DNA of 64,000 nt from Siphonodentalium dalli (Eukaryota; Mollusca; Scaphopoda; Gadilida; Siphonodentaliidae). Location: positions 266,595,426 to 266,659,425 of the forward strand of contig CP136063.1 in NCBI GenBank assembly GCA_032622095.1, given 5' to 3'. The position numbers and the translations under genes were made by a program. How positions within the stretch are numbered: position 1 is the first letter of the stretch; each line of letters starts with the position of its first letter. Of this stretch, positions 1 through 12,802 are shown in pieces. The notes beneath the pieces are model-generated. The model searched no databases and had not been told where the DNA came from. It saw nothing but the letters and a program-made list of their open reading frames with translations.

Positions 1-3000
1 GTCGAATTCCATGTGGTGTCATGTGATGTCGAATTCCATGTGGTGTCATGTGATGTCGAATTCCATGTGGTGTCATGTGATGTCGAATTCCATGTGGTGT
101 CATGTGATGTCGAATTCCATGTGGTGTCATGTGATGTCGAATTCCATGTGGTGTCATGTGATGTCGAATTCCATCTGGTGTCATGTGATGTCGAATTCCA
201 TGTGGAGTCATGTGATGTCGAATTCCATGTGGTGTAATGTGATGTTGAATTCCATGTGGTGTAATGTGATGTCGAATTCCATGTGGTGTCATGTGATGTC
301 GAATTCCATCTGGTGTCATGTGATGTTGAATTCCATGTGGAGTCATGTGATGTCGAATTCCATGTGGTGTCATGTGATGTCGAATTCCATGTGGTGTCAT
401 GTGATGTCGAATTCCATGTGGTGTCATGTGATGTCGAATTCCATGTGGTGTCATGTGATGTCGAATTCCATGTGGTGTCATGTGATGTCGAATTCCATGT
501 GGTGTCATGTGATGTCGAATTCCATGTGGTGTCATGTGATGTCGAATTCCATGTGGTGTCATGTGATGTCGAATTCCATCTGGTGTCATGTGATGTCGAA
601 TTCCATGTGGTATCATGTGATGTTGAATTCCATGTGGTGTCATGTGATGTTGAATTCCATGTGGTGTCATGTGATGTTGAATTCCATGTGGTATCATGTG
701 ATGTTGAATTCCATGTGGTGTCATGTGATGTTGAATTCCATCTGGTGTCATGTGATGTTGAATTCCATGTGGTGTAATGTGATGTAGAATTCCATATGGT
801 GTCATGTGATGTCGAATTCCATGTGGTGTCATGTGATGTCGAATTCCATGTGGTGTCATGTGATGTCGAATTCCATGTGGTGTCATGTGATGTCGAATTC
901 CATCTGGTGTCATGTGATGTCGAATTCCATGTGGTGTCATGTGATGTTGAATTCCATGTGGTGTCATGTGATGTCGAATTCCATGTGGTGTCATGTGATG
1001 TTGAATTCCATGTGGTGTCATGTGATGTTGAATTCCATGTGGTGTCATGTGATGTCGAATTCCATGTGGTGTCATGTGATGTCGAATTCCATCTGTTGTC
1101 ATGTGATGTCGAATTCCATATGGTGTCATGTGATGTAGAATTCCATGTGGTGTCATGTGATGTCGAATTCCATGTGGTGTCATGTGATGTCGAATTCCAT
1201 GTGGTGTCATGTGATGTCGAATTCCATGTGGTGTCATGTGATGTCGAATTCCATGTGGTGTCATGTGATGTCGAATTCCATCTGTTGTCATGTGATGTCG
1301 AATTCCATGTGGTGTCATGTGATGTCGAATTCCATGTGGTGTCATGTGATGTCGAATTCCATCTGGTGTCATGTGATGTCGAATTCCATGTGGTGTCATG
1401 TGGTGTCGAATTCCATGTGGAGTCATGTGATGTCGAATTCCATGTGGTGTCATGTGATGTCGAATTCCATGTGGTGTCATGTGATGTCGAATTCCATCTG
1501 GTGTCATGTGATGTCGAATTCCATGTGGTGTCATGTGGTGTCGAATTCCATGTGGAGTCATGTGATGTCGAATTCCATGTGGTGTCATGTGGTGTCGAAT
1601 TCCATGTGGAGTCATGTGATGTCGAATTCCATGTGGTGTCATGTGATGTCGAATTCCATGTGGTGTCATGTGATGTCGAATTCCATGTGGTGTCATGTGA
1701 TGTCGAATTCCATGTGGTGTCATGTGATGTCGAATTCCATGTGGTGTCATGTGATGTCGAATTCCATGTGGTGTCATGTGATGTCGAATTCCATGTGGTG
1801 TCATGTGATGTTGAATTCCATGTGGAGTCATGTGATGTCGAATTCCATGTGGTGTCATGTGATGTCGAATTCCATGTGGTGTCATGTGATGTCGAATTCC
1901 ATGTGGTGTCATGTGATGTCGAATTCCATCTGTTGTCATGTGATGTCGAATTCCATGTGGTGTCATGTGATGTCGAATTCCATGTGGTGTCATGTGATGT
2001 CGAATTCCATCTGTTGTCATGTGATGTCGAATTCCATGTGGTGTCATGTGATGTCGAATTCCATGTGGTGTCATGTGATGTCGAATTCCATGTGGTGTCA
2101 TGTGATGTTGAATTCCATGTGGAGTCATGTGATGTCGAATTCCATGTGGTGTCATGTGATGTTGAATTCCATGTGGTGTCATGTGATGTCGAATTCCATG
2201 TGGTGTCATGTGATGTCGAATTCCATCTGTTGTCATGTGATGTCGAATTCCATGTGGTGTCATGTGATGTCGAATTCCATGTGGTGTCATGTGATGTTGA
2301 ATTCCATGTGGTGTCATGTGATGTCGAATTCCATGTGGTGTCATGTGATGTCGAATTCCATGTGGTGTCATGTGATGTCGAATTCCATGTGGTGTCATGT
2401 GATGTCGAATTCCATGTGGTGTCATGTGATGTCGAATTCCATGTGGTGTCATGTGATGTCGAATTCCATGTGGTGTCATGTGATGTCGAATTCCATATGG
2501 TGTCATGTGATGTCGAATTCCATGTGATGTCATGTGATGTCGAATTCCATGTGGTGTCATGTGATGTCGAATTCCATGTGGTGTCATGTGATGTCGAATT
2601 CCATGTGGTGTCATGTGATGTCGAATTCCATGTGGTGTCATGTGATGTCGAATTCCATCTGTTGTCATGTGATGTCGAATTCCATGTGGTGTCATGTGAT
2701 GTCGAATTCCATGTGGAGTCATGTGATGTCGAATTCCATCTGGTGTCATGTGATGTCGAATTCCATCTGGTGTCATGTGATGTCGAATTCCATGTGGAGT
2801 CATGTGATGTCGAATTCCATGTGGTGTCATGTGATGTCGAATTCCATCTGGTGTCATGTGATGTCGAATTCCATCTGGTGTCATGTGATGTCGAATTCCA
2901 TGTGGAGTCATGTGATGTCGAATTCCATGTGGTGTCATGTGATGTCGAATTCCATGTGGTGTCATGTGATGTCGAATTCCATGTGGTGTCATGTGGTGTC

Positions 3001-3471
3001 GAATTCCATGTGGTGTCATGTGATGTCGAATTCCATGTGGTGTCATGTAATGTTGAATTCCATGTGGTGTCATGTGATGTCGAATTCCATGTGGAGTCAT
3101 GTGATGTCGAATTCCATGTGGTGTCATGTGATGTCGAATTCCATGTGGTGTCATGTGATGTCGAATTCCATCTGGTGTCATGTGATGTCGAATTCCATCT
3201 GGTGTCATGTGATGTTGAATTCCATGTGGTGTCATGTGATGTCGAATTCCATGTGGTGTCATGTGATGTTGAATTCCATGTGGTGTCATGTGATGTCGAA
3301 TTCCATGTGGTGTCATGTGATGTTGAATTCCATGTGGTGTCATGTGATGTCGAATTCCATGTGGTGTCATGTGATGTAGAATTCCATGTGGTGTCATGTC
3401 ATGTCGAATTCCACGTGGTGTAATGTGATGTCGAATTCCATGTGGTGTAATGTGATGTTGAATTCCATGTC
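1..3471. repeat. 27-bp satellite array (about 128 copies, open at left edge)
   Basis: Head-to-tail copies of a 27-bp unit, gtcgaattccatgtggtgtc followed by atgtgat, fill the first 3.47 kb. Each unit has an EcoRI-type gaattc. Copies differ mainly at a few positions: tcg/ttg, gtg/ctg/ata after 'cca', and ggtgtc/ggagtc/gttgtc. Because 27 is divisible by 3, two frames stay open over long distances (repeating 9-residue peptides MWCHVMSNS and VSCDVEFHV). That is a by-product of the period, not evidence for a protein. The array degenerates at its right end (stops, gtaatg variants) and stops near 3471. The left end lies outside the window. Confidence 0.97.
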
Positions 3472-4840
3472 AATAGAGAGGTTTAGATTGGAAACTGCTA
3501 ACTTCGACAGTCAATAAATATCAGACTATACTTTTCGACAAGGTGAGGTGGGAAATCGTGACCCATCTTAGAACAACTATATAGTTTGTAAATACGCTCG
3601 ATACAACACCAAGTACATGTGAATGTCACGCACACATAGTGGCATTATTTGATATTGTATTTAGTATCGGACATTTCGCATCTCATTGACAACTAACAAA
3701 ATCGCATTGTTATGTAGCACGGATTTTGTTTGGAAATAAAACATAGCTTGCTGACTACTGGATAATACTTTTCCGCATAGGTCAAAGAAAACTGTATAGT
3801 ATATGCTATGATTGGCGGGCGGCGTTAGAAGTTTGAACAATATACACCTCCCCCATATATGTTTTTGCGGTATGTTTAACAGTAATATTTGCACGCCCCT
3901 GTGGGTTGCAATAAAAATAATGTTTCATTCGCATCATTTGCGGAAGTTGGCTTGGCAGATATTGACTAATTTGTGTCAATTCGGATGGTGCATATTTTCG
4001 TATAGTAATAATGTTTCCATTGTATTCAAGATGAATTTACTAAGAAGAGCCTAGCTCATGCTCAACCTTCGGTTGACCTTTTTGTCATTTTGATTTGGCG
4101 GCTTGTTTTGGGTGGGAACAAATAAATTCATAAAATGGGCGACTGCAGGTTGGGTATTATTTTAGCATGGCCCTGTTGAATATCGGTGTAGCCTTATATA
4201 CAAAACGACACGAGTGTGCTAATGGATTTCTTGATATGCCACGAGTGCACACAAGTCGTATCGACAAACCCATTAACACGCGTGTCGTTCCGTATTTAAG
4301 ATTCACCACAAGTCCTAAAATCTGTGAATTAAAAACAGATATGGAATCACAGTATTCTTGCTGTTCCATCTTCAGGGTTTATTCGGGCACATACATGGCT
4401 TGTTTTGTTGTTTTGTTATGTGTGCGATGATGCTTTTATTATAAAGTTCTGGTTTCATGGTTTCGGCGAACACATTTACGTTGTGTGACGTCAGCGGGAT
4501 GCATATGGAACACGTGTGCAACATGATCCGGTTATTCTTCCAAAGGAGAACAGATATAACTATGGGGAAATGAAAGTTATGGGAAATTTATATTTAATTA
4601 AGAATCGTATGTAGGATATAGATATATTTTTTTTTCACTGTTATATGCACATATATTAAGTATTATGTTTAATTTACTTGTCATTTATGTTATTTGCAAC
4701 TGCCTGCACTGGTGTATTGCAATACACTATCTTATCTTATCTTATCTTATCTTATGGAATTGTAAATACGGCATAGCAAGAACAAATGTAATTCTACGAA
4801 CAAGTGTGTAATAAAACTTGTGGCCTCAAATAATCGTAAA
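3472..4840. other. Intergenic DNA with a (cttat)n microsatellite
   Basis: No recognisable gene. The only clear structure is a pentanucleotide microsatellite, about six copies of cttat at 4726-4756. Short open frames here have no domain signature. Confidence 0.6.
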
Positions 4841-5099
4841 TTAACCCTTGCTATGCTAAAGTATCATTGATGAGTAGTTATCCCATAGGACTTGTTCCGA
4901 TAATAAGTTCAACAAACGACCAGGCCGTTTGTTGAGTTAATTATCGAAACATTTCCCCCAATAAATAAGGCAGCTTCTGCACTTGACTTGATCTATTGTC
5001 TGCTGTGTCACACAAACATCCCCCAAATGAATAATTGACTGTTCCAATGTATACGTTTATAACTGAATGGGAGAATCCATTTAGTATAGAAAGGGTTAA
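4841..5099. mobile_element. TTAA-type MITE, family D
   Basis: A 259-bp element is bounded by TTAA on both sides. Its ends are inverted (ttaacccttgctatgctaaa on the left, tttagtatagaaagggttaa on the right). The interior holds fold-back segments, for example 'gttcaacaaacgacc' facing 'ggccgtttgttga'. A TTAA target duplication followed by CCCTT is the usual signature of piggyBac-type non-autonomous elements; assignment to that superfamily is inference. Relatives lie at 6341-6510 (partial), 6728-6998, 19309-19530, 51511-51784 and 55679-55756 (partial). Confidence 0.75.
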
Positions 5100-5471
5100 A
5101 CAACGAGTTTGTCATTTTTGTTGTTGATCTCTATCAAATCCAGAGAACATTGCTGTATTAGATTTTGCTATACCTATTGTTGTAATGGTATCTGTTGATA
5201 GAACAATGGGCGCCAACTTTACAATTATAAATTATCGATAACGAAGCTTAATTTCGCGGTTTCAAACTTAACAATATGAACGTGACCACCCAACGTGGGC
5301 AATCGTTAACATCATACATCTATCGCGATAATCTAAGAAGCAACATGGTGGGATCAAGACAACACCCTGTTAAATACATCAAACTCCGTGGTGTGGAAAT
5401 TCATTTCTAAATAGAAAACAATAACTACTCGATATGGTCGGCCTCTCGTTATAACATCAAACTTGTGATGT

Positions 5472-6060
5472 TTCAGATAGTGCATTTGTGCAGACATAAT
5501 GGTGACGAGATACGCGTTTCTTCAGTTAGTGGGATCAATGCCCTGAGTATTAAAATGAGAGATACGAGTGTTAACCCTTTTATGACGGCTACCGCGCTGG
5601 TGCAGCATTAAAGGCCGTGTGCGAAGAGAGTGGTTGTGTGCGAAACGCCCGGGATGGTCGCAAACATCGAGTGAGCTTCTCCTTCACCCCAATAAAGACC
5701 GTGTGACAGTGCATTGACTTCTATTTGCGAGTCTCCCATAGGGAGCCTCGCATATATAAGAGAATGCACTGACTTACAAGATCAAGGTAAATATTGTTAG
5801 GCAAATGCATTATCTTATATATGCGAGGCGCCCTATGTGCAATCAAGGTAAATATTGTTAGGCCAATGCATTCTCTTATATATGCGAGGCGCCCTGTGTG
5901 CGACTCGCATATATAAGAGAATGCATTGGCACAGGGTTTTTGTCAAAATTCAAGAAGCCCCAGTCATGAAAGGGTTTCGATAATGCATGTGTGCAGGCGT
6001 AATGGTGACGAGAAGTGAAATCAATGCCCTGAGTATTAAGTGAGGGATACGAGTGTTAAG
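5472..6060. mobile_element. Hairpin-cassette MITE (5571-5977) between duplicated flanks
   Basis: The element starts at TTAA (5571) with 'aacccttttatgacgg' and ends with the inverted 'cagtcatgaaagggtt' near 5977. Inside are three partial copies of the window's recurrent hairpin (core 'cgcatatataagagaatgca'). The flanks are related direct repeats: 5472-5574 and 5976-6060 share 'aatggtgacgaga' and 'atcaatgccctgagtatta'. This suggests the element sits in, or generated, a duplication of about 90-100 bp. Confidence 0.7.
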
Positions 6061-6340
6061 TAAGTTGTATTTGTGAATAGGAGTAATAAAGGACGTAAAA
6101 TGGTTATAATTTCACCCCCCCCCCTTTCCCATCAGGCGCATCCATGGGCCGTCGTCGATACCGTGGCATGCATTTGTTTTTACTGTGGATATTAGTAACT
6201 GATTTCGACAGTGACCTCCATTCATAAATATACTGTGAGCCGACACACCATACTTTCGAATATATAGGATCTGATTTTGTCCGCATAATGGCATTTGTTT
6301 TCACTCCTGGATTGTTTTTGGTATGTTTTTGTCTCTTTTC

Positions 6341-6510
6341 GTGTTAATACTTTACTAAATTCTCATTGACGAGTAGTTCAAATGTTCAGATTATAAGTTT
6401 GACAAACGACGGGGAGTCTGTCATATTCGTAAATCTCTCGTTCGCTCCACTCACTCGGATATTAACAGGCCCGGCGCCCCTCGTTAATTATTTCACGTAA
6501 TTATCGAAAC
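6341..6510. mobile_element. Degenerate family-D MITE fragment
   Basis: Matches the family-D left part (ctcattgacgagtagtt, then a gttca-like fold-back, then aattatcgaaac), but lacks TTAA ends and the distal arm. Confidence 0.5.
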
Positions 6511-6727
6511 CAATTGATTACTCTCTATATAACAGCATTTGTCAACATAATACAAATAATTTTAGATTTTGTATATATTAGAAAAATAACTGAACGCGTG
6601 AGCCCACGTATTAAACGTGTTGCTGAAAAAATATCCACAGGAGATTTAACATTTTGTTGTGGGCCCAACGACCGCCTACCGACCTACTCTCTGCACAATA
6701 TATAATTGTGAATGTAATAGAGCGTTG

Positions 6728-6998
6728 TTAACCCTTTCTTTACTAAATGGTCTCACCCATTCAGTTATAGAGGTATACATTGGAATGGTATATTACTTAT
6801 TTAGAGGGGTGGTCAGGCAATAAAAGCAGACGATAGACAGAAAAAAAAGATAATACAATAGCAGAATGATTCATATTCATTAAGTGAAATGTTCAGATAA
6901 TAAGTTCAATGACATATGGTCGTTTGTTGAACTTATTATTTGAACATTTCCTATGGGAACTACTCGTCAATGAGTATTTAGTATATATAAAGGCTTAA
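6728..6998. mobile_element. TTAA-type MITE, family D (inverted copy)
   Basis: TTAA at 6728 is followed by 'ccctttctttactaaatgg'. The other end reads 'gagtatttagtatatataaaggcttaa'-like sequence, ending in TTAA at 6995-6998. The interior 'aagttcaatgacatatggtcg'-type fold-back and 'atttcctatgggaactactc' match the 4841 copy read backwards. Confidence 0.7.
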
Positions 6999-7878
6999 TC
7001 AAGGGCGTTCACATTAATTGCCAAATTAATTTCAGTTTCACTTCCGTATTTATCGATATAATTGCTCAAAAGTGGCGGCAAGATATCTGACATTTGAATG
7101 CGAAGTTTCCTTAAAACACATATATTAGATATCCGGTTCTTCGTTTCCAAGATAGGTTGTGTGACAGCTCATTGGTCTAGTAGTCTATTAGTGGATATAT
7201 CTTTGTAAAATATAGAAAAAAAGAATGTTGAAATTGCTATCATGATGGTTGAGCAAATTGTAACGTAGCTTCTCCGACTTGACGTCTTCCAGTAATTTTC
7301 TCTGTAAAGTTTCGCGACCTCTTACAAAAAAGTTATCCCGACTCGCAACAATAAAATCTAATTTCCAACAGCACCCCACCCCTCAAAACTAGATCAAATG
7401 TCCAACTGTGTTGAATGTTCTAACTGGGAGGCATGTGTGTCTAACAACTTATATTAAAAGTAGGAAATATTCAACCTTTGCCCTAAATACCACAAAGTTT
7501 ACATTAACTATTGGATGCAAAATTAAGATATTAAAACGGTATCTACCAATTTTATATTCTAATATTTCAATTTTTTTTTTTCAGGCATGATTTTTTAACT
7601 GCTGTAAATTTTGTCTTGAATTGGGGAGGGCAACGAGATTCATCACTCACTGTCGGCACATTATATACATGTATCATATTCATAACTGGTTCTCAATCAT
7701 ACACTCTTCTGGTACATTCGAACAAACACACTGACAATTAGCATAAATTCACTCATGCAAATGAAATATCGGAATAAATAATAAATATGGTTCAATCACA
7801 TTATTGCTTCTGTGCAAAGAATAATACTGGTGCTCACCGAAACACTACGTATGTCGCAACAATTATTAGCTGACTATA

Positions 7879-8886
7879 CACTTTTAGAAAAAAACAAATG
7901 TGTATACAAATGCTACACAATATGTTTTAAAGACACGGTTGGCCTTGGCGGTGGGTATCCTGTGAAAATATCTCCACCCGTCAAAAACCGCCACAAACAG
8001 AAAGAACATCAAAATGTAGATAGACTTTGTCCGTATACAAATAATAAATATCGCATAAACAGTATGCTATGGTCATATGTTTGACCATTGTTATGTAAAC
8101 AAAAGCGTAAAAAGTTACTTTTCTGGTGTTTGTTTATATTATGATGGTAAACATAAAGAGCGTTCTTTGTTGGTGAATACCTGATATGGAACTAATAAAG
8201 AGCGCGTTTATGCCATTTGTGTGTGATTAGCCAGTAGCATTGTGCTGTCGTCTGTAACACAATCAGGCTCTTGCTTAGGTAAAATATAGTAGGTCTTTAT
8301 GATAACATGCTGTTTACGCGATGGTCATGGAATATATGAACGGAACTGTATGCGTTTTACTTTTTTTTCTGTTTGCGGTGTTTGGAACAAAAATGAATAT
8401 TTTCGACAATTAAGGCCGCACGTGCCTTTAAATGTGATCTTAAACAAAATTGTGTATAAATGACACATGGCATATGTGTCGGTGGAATTTCCTCAACATT
8501 GAATATCAATGCATATATGAATGTATCATATTTATTAGATCAGATGTGTTCCATTGGAGACACAACAAGACTAGCAAAGGCGACCACAGAACAGAAAATT
8601 GGCAGCAGTTTAAAATTTGCTATACACTGTGTTTGTGTCAAAACTGGACAACACATAATTGTGTAACACAATGTTTTAAAAATGCTGTGAGATTTGTAAT
8701 ATGGTAGCTTTTACGAGGTGTGCGTCTATAATCGAACATATCTCATTTACTAACTAAAATATACTCACATATTCATTAATATTCAATGTTGAGAAAAAAT
8801 ATGTCATGTGTCATTTCTACACAATTTTGTTTATGATCAAATTAAAAACAAATTGTGTAGAATTTATACACATTTGTTCTAAGTGT
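7879..8886. mobile_element. TIR transposon related to the 22.8-24.2 kb element (single-copy interior)
   Basis: The left end 'cttttagaaaaaaacaaatg' and the right end (reverse complement 'cacacttagaacaaatgtg') are inverted. The inversion extends about 100 bp inwards, including 'cttaaacaaaattgtgta' facing 'tacacaattttgttta'. The interior (8470-8790) shares 'acacaacaagact', 'tgtttgtgtcaaaactg' and the 'ctcgtaaaagctacc' segment with the element at 22813-24212. The subterminal segment at 8733-8770, which forms a 24-copy satellite in the other element, is present here once. A second MITE (7927-8432) is nested in the left arm. No transposase is visible. Confidence 0.75.
7927..8432. mobile_element. 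Family-E MITE nested in the 7879-8886 element
   Basis: A 506-bp element with imperfect inverted ends (ttaaagacacggttggcc / ggccgcacgtgcctttaa). It interrupts the left TIR arm of its host; the host sequence resumes with 'atgtgatcttaaacaaaa'. A close inverted copy lies at 45103-45611 and a diverged one at 40952-41543. Shared interior landmarks are 'aaagagcgttctttgttgg', 'tatgtaaacaaaagc' and 'ccgtatacaaataataa'. Confidence 0.8.
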
Positions 8887-8938
8887 GTATGCCACAATGA
8901 TTATTAGGCTGACTATATAGGTCCGCGCATCGTCAAGA

Positions 8939-9106
8939 AGGGATTCACTATCCCGAGTAACAGGAACGGAAAGAGGAACAGAAACAGGCTCCGAGTCACA
9001 CGTGACTATTCCGATTAACAGAATATTCTTCTTTGCTATTTATACGCCTAATTCTCAAAAAACAGTTCATCGTTCCGTTCCTGTTACTCGGAAATAGTCA
9101 ATCCCG
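8939..9106. mobile_element. Short inverted-repeat element
   Basis: About 170 bp bounded by inverted arms: 'gggattcactat' plus 'cgagtaacaggaacgga' on the left, and 'tccgttcctgttactcgg' plus 'atagtcaatccc' on the right. There is no coding potential. The superfamily is unknown. Confidence 0.65.
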
Positions 9107-9963
9107 TCAAGCATAACATGTCGACATACTCTCTAAGTCCTAATCTCTCCCTTTCAGACGAGGGTTCTCAACATACTACCACAATAGTTATCGCCGACGA
9201 ATTTGTTGAAGGGCATCTAGCTATCGAAGAACTGCTTCTTCAACGAGCCATGACACACATCTACCTTTTCTTTTTCTTCATTCTGTGTCTGTTCCCAGTT
9301 GCGCGGAGGCGAATACTGACACTGACATTTGTTAACAAATCGAATACTCCTTGATGTAGAAGCCTCCTTGTGACACACTTACGATTAAGCTGGATGTCGT
9401 GTGCAGCCTCGTGATTGAACAATTAAAGGATGTACTTGTTCATGGTGTGTAACATCAGCTCGTGGACATCGTAATGGTACATACAAACACCGTCGTAACA
9501 AAAGTCAGAAAGATATTGCATAATCCAGAAGAGGTGGCACCGCCTGCAACGTAGTTGGTTCCGAATGGGCCTGGAATTGTACGAGATATATCATGAGTAT
9601 GAACAAACTTTTTAAATGAATCAAAATAGCCCGAGTATTCAAGGTGGTAAATGTAAATGTGCCAGGGTATAAATATAATGCGGGTCGCCCCAGATCACAT
9701 TCATACTATATAGACTATAGTATGCATGGGCTCCGTATATTAAGACTGAAGTGATAAGTATATAAGTGGTGACACTCACCCGAAAGTGGCAATGGGTACA
9801 CATTATTTAAAAAAAATAATGTGACGAATAGGACACAACTTCCAGTTAAAAGTCAGAATGGGGAGCAAAATTACAAAATGTTCATCTTCTAGCAATTTAA
9901 ACTATTTTTGTAGAGTTCTAAGTGGTTGATCAGTACACTTTCTATCCGTATATATAGATATAT
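9107..9963. other. No recognisable gene
   Basis: The longest frame here (plus strand, 9118-9354) has a hydrophobic Phe-rich stretch but no recognisable domain or splice context. I treat it as chance. Confidence 0.5.
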
Positions 9964-10566
9964 ACTAGCAGGTGACCCGACTTCGTCCGGGCTTTGACCT
10001 TGAATTGACCATATTGAAGGTCAAGGTAAGGTCGGGGTCACGATTTGACCCGTCGAAAACACTCCCCCGATAAAAAATATCCCTAGGTATAAAATTTCGC
10101 CGAAATCCGTTAATTTTTTAATTTAATTTGAGTTAATTCTGCCTTTTTAATTCTGCCTTTAAATGATGGTACCCGTCCCGTGATCGTACCCGTCCCTAAA
10201 AGAGGTACGTTTGTGGGTACCCGTTGTATGTCACACAACACGCTCATATCTGGATACAGTCCTACACGCACACGCCCAGACCCAGACGTAAGAATCACAT
10301 TACACACATACGCTCTTTATCGACGACACTGCGGATACGAACGCTCTTTAACTATCAACGCGATTAACCCCCACCGTGCCAATGGCGGTAATTTTTGTGA
10401 CTGGTTGTGGAGAATGGGTGCTCTGGCGTTCTCAGAAGCGGTGCGATGACACTTCATCTGGAATTTTACCCTTAGATAGGAAGTTTGGGCTCAATCCGTC
10501 GGGCAGTTTTCGAGTCCATCGCGAACACACACACACACAGACAGATCTTCCAAAATATATAATAGA
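9964..10566. mobile_element. Interspersed repeat 'actagcagg...aatag', single copy
   Basis: Begins 'actagcaggtgacccgactt' with 'cgtccgggc', which can pair with the preceding 'gacccga'. It ends with a (ca)n tract, then 'agatcttccaaaatatataa' and 'tag'. The same beginning and ending occur in the tandem pair at 59172-60580. The body contains 'ttgaccttgaattgacc' and 'gaaggtcaaggt' motifs. There is no transposase or reverse-transcriptase frame, so the class is undetermined. Confidence 0.7.
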
Positions 10567-12140
10567 TGTGTGTGTATGTATAAAACGGAGAATATATACA
10601 CGTAATGACTAAGGCAAATATTCATTATCGGACACACCTCTGCGCTTAAAATGGTAATGTCTAAGACTTTTGCTTATTTCTGAAAAAATGCTAACTAAAG
10701 GGACACCATATTTATTATCGAAATCAGATTAAGGATGTCATTTGGAATTCCTATTTATACAATAGATATTCAACAGTTATATATCACTTTACTATAATAA
10801 ACAATAGTTAGCGACCGTCATGGTGTCAGCGACATAAAGTTATTACAATTGGTTTAGCGGATTTATGTGATTATAATTATATAGAATGTTAGTTTCATGT
10901 TTGCGAATTTCGTTTCAGGTAACAACTCCCATAGCGCATCTGAACAAATGTTGAAGGAGAGTAAAACATGAAGGAAATACAAGTAACAACCATAGCCAAA
11001 GCAGAACAGTCCATCGTCTCCGCGATGAAAAATTTATAACTTTGATTTTCACCGGGCTTTTTGCATATGGTCGGATGTGAAATATTTTGTTATATTAATG
11101 CTTTACATGAATTGATCTCTCTGTGCGATATAACGCATACCTATGTTCGTATAATATTGTTTTTGTGTTGTTTTAGTTATGTTTTTATTCTGAGTAACAA
11201 ATAAAGTTTAAAACAAAATATTTTATTCATTAATTGTGAAGCGCCAAGAAAGTGATGATTTAATTGGCCAAAGTATTTTTAATTTGGCCAAAAATCATTT
11301 GGCCAAAGTTGTTTTCATTTGGCTAAACTTTTGGCAACACCGGTATCGCATGTTCGACAGAAACGGCACAAATGCGACTTGTAACTTATTAATGTTTCCA
11401 TGACGAATAATGACGTTAGGTGAAATAATATATTTGTCGCGAGGTGTTGCGTGAAATATATTTGTTTTGACGACCATATTCGTTTTTTAATTAAAAGTTC
11501 CACTGCAGAACTTGAATACAGTACTATAAATACGTCAAAGTGGTTTTCAATTGATTCAGTTTTTGTCCCAAAGCTGAATATTAACGTTAAGTGAAATAAA
11601 ATATTTGTCGCGAGGTGTTGAGTAAAATAAATTTATTTTGACGACAATGCTTTCTTAATTAAAAGTTCCAATGCAGAACGTGTATACTATAAATCAAAGA
11701 AGGGCCGACTACTCGCTATCACGGAAACTACTTATTGGAAAATGCGACAGCCAATTACGTCGCCAGAGACGGCAGACGGCGCGAACTGATAATGAAATCA
11801 GCTAGTTACTTACTCTAATCAAATCTCAACCTAATTATTTTATCATTTATAAACAAATTACAATTGTCAAGGGTCATATACGAGAAATGAAGTAGAAGGG
11901 CGTAATATTGGAAATCCGAAGAAGTACTAATTATTTTTTCTCGGAGCCAGTGTGTGTGGTTAGGTTTCCACAACAAGAGACAGAGTGGCGTTGATACTGC
12001 ATAAAATACCCCCATGTCTAAACCCACACATAATGTTTCTAACAGTTTTAAAGATACTCTGTCAGATTTGACTCCATAAAACCACCACATGTAAGTTTTA
12101 TATACCACAAAATAGATCGATCGGTCCCATTATGGCACAT
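10567..12140. other. Non-coding; contains a tandem duplication (about 170-bp period)
   Basis: No gene seen. 11403-11530 and 11576-11694 are diverged copies of one segment; both carry 'atttgtcgcgaggtgttg', 'ttttgacgac' and 'ttaattaaaagttcca'. Around 11,260-11,340 there are repeated 'tttggccaaa' words, also seen near 26,115 and 44,750. Confidence 0.6.
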
Positions 12141-12530
12141 TAGAGACCTTTCGCAAAGTCACGATTACGATTACGAATAGGATATATATGTGGGCATAAT
12201 AAGGTTGAAAACAGCACAACTTGCATACGATTGTTAACTGGTGAGACGGCATACGCCCCATACATGTACATTTGATGGAAAAAGTAATGTATGTCTTGTT
12301 CAGATCCCATGCTCTTATCCGTGTGTTATACACCACATGGATAATGTCAGAACGTCCCCAAGCAGTACCGGTGGCACATCCTTGACACATCTGCACATAA
12401 TAAAACTGCGTGGGGGTATATGTCGTCGCACATAAGAACCCCCGTGCTTAAAAATAGAAGTTTTGGCCGTATACTGGCAGGATATTTTCCATATCCGTAA
12501 TCGTAATCGGGATTTTGCGAAAGGTCTCCA
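12141..12530. mobile_element. MITE with about 34-bp TIRs and 5-bp direct repeat
   Basis: Left end 'gagacctttcgcaaagtc' plus 'acgattacgattacg'; right end is the inverse ('cgtaatcgtaatcggg' plus 'attttgcgaaaggtctc'). CATTA precedes the left end and follows the right end, fitting a 5-bp target-site duplication. The right-hand CATTA overlaps the TTAA of the adjacent family-A element. Confidence 0.75.
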
Positions 12531-12802
12531 TTAACCCTTTACCCAACAGAACGGCCCTGTGCCAATGCATTCTCTTATATATGCGAGTCGACCATAGGTC
12601 GCCTCGCATATATAAGAGAATGCATTGGCTTAACACATATTAAAAATGATAAAATTGTCAAAGAATGTAGAAAAATATTATAAAAAATGTTAAAAAATGT
12701 AAGAAAAAATTCTAATTTTTTTTAGGCCAATGCATTCTCTTATATATGCGAGGCGACCTATGGTCGACTCGCATATATAAGAGAATGCATTGGCACAGGG
12801 CA
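12531..12802. mobile_element. Family-A TTAA MITE, right arm missing
   Basis: Starts TTAA plus 'ccctttacccaacagaacgg', then a complete double-hairpin cassette (12555-12800, ccctgtgcc to ggcacaggg), then 'cataactgt', where homology to the full copies (21001, 31803) stops. The distal arm with '...gggtaaagggttaa' is absent. Confidence 0.8.

Noticed and set aside
796-3423. 875-codon open frame in the 27-bp satellite
   Set aside because: The frame is a consequence of a stop-free 27-bp unit. It has no start context, no domain, and ends with array decay.
9118-9354. Small membrane-protein-like plus-strand frame
   Set aside because: One hydrophobic stretch, no family resemblance, and it directly follows a MITE border; not supportable.
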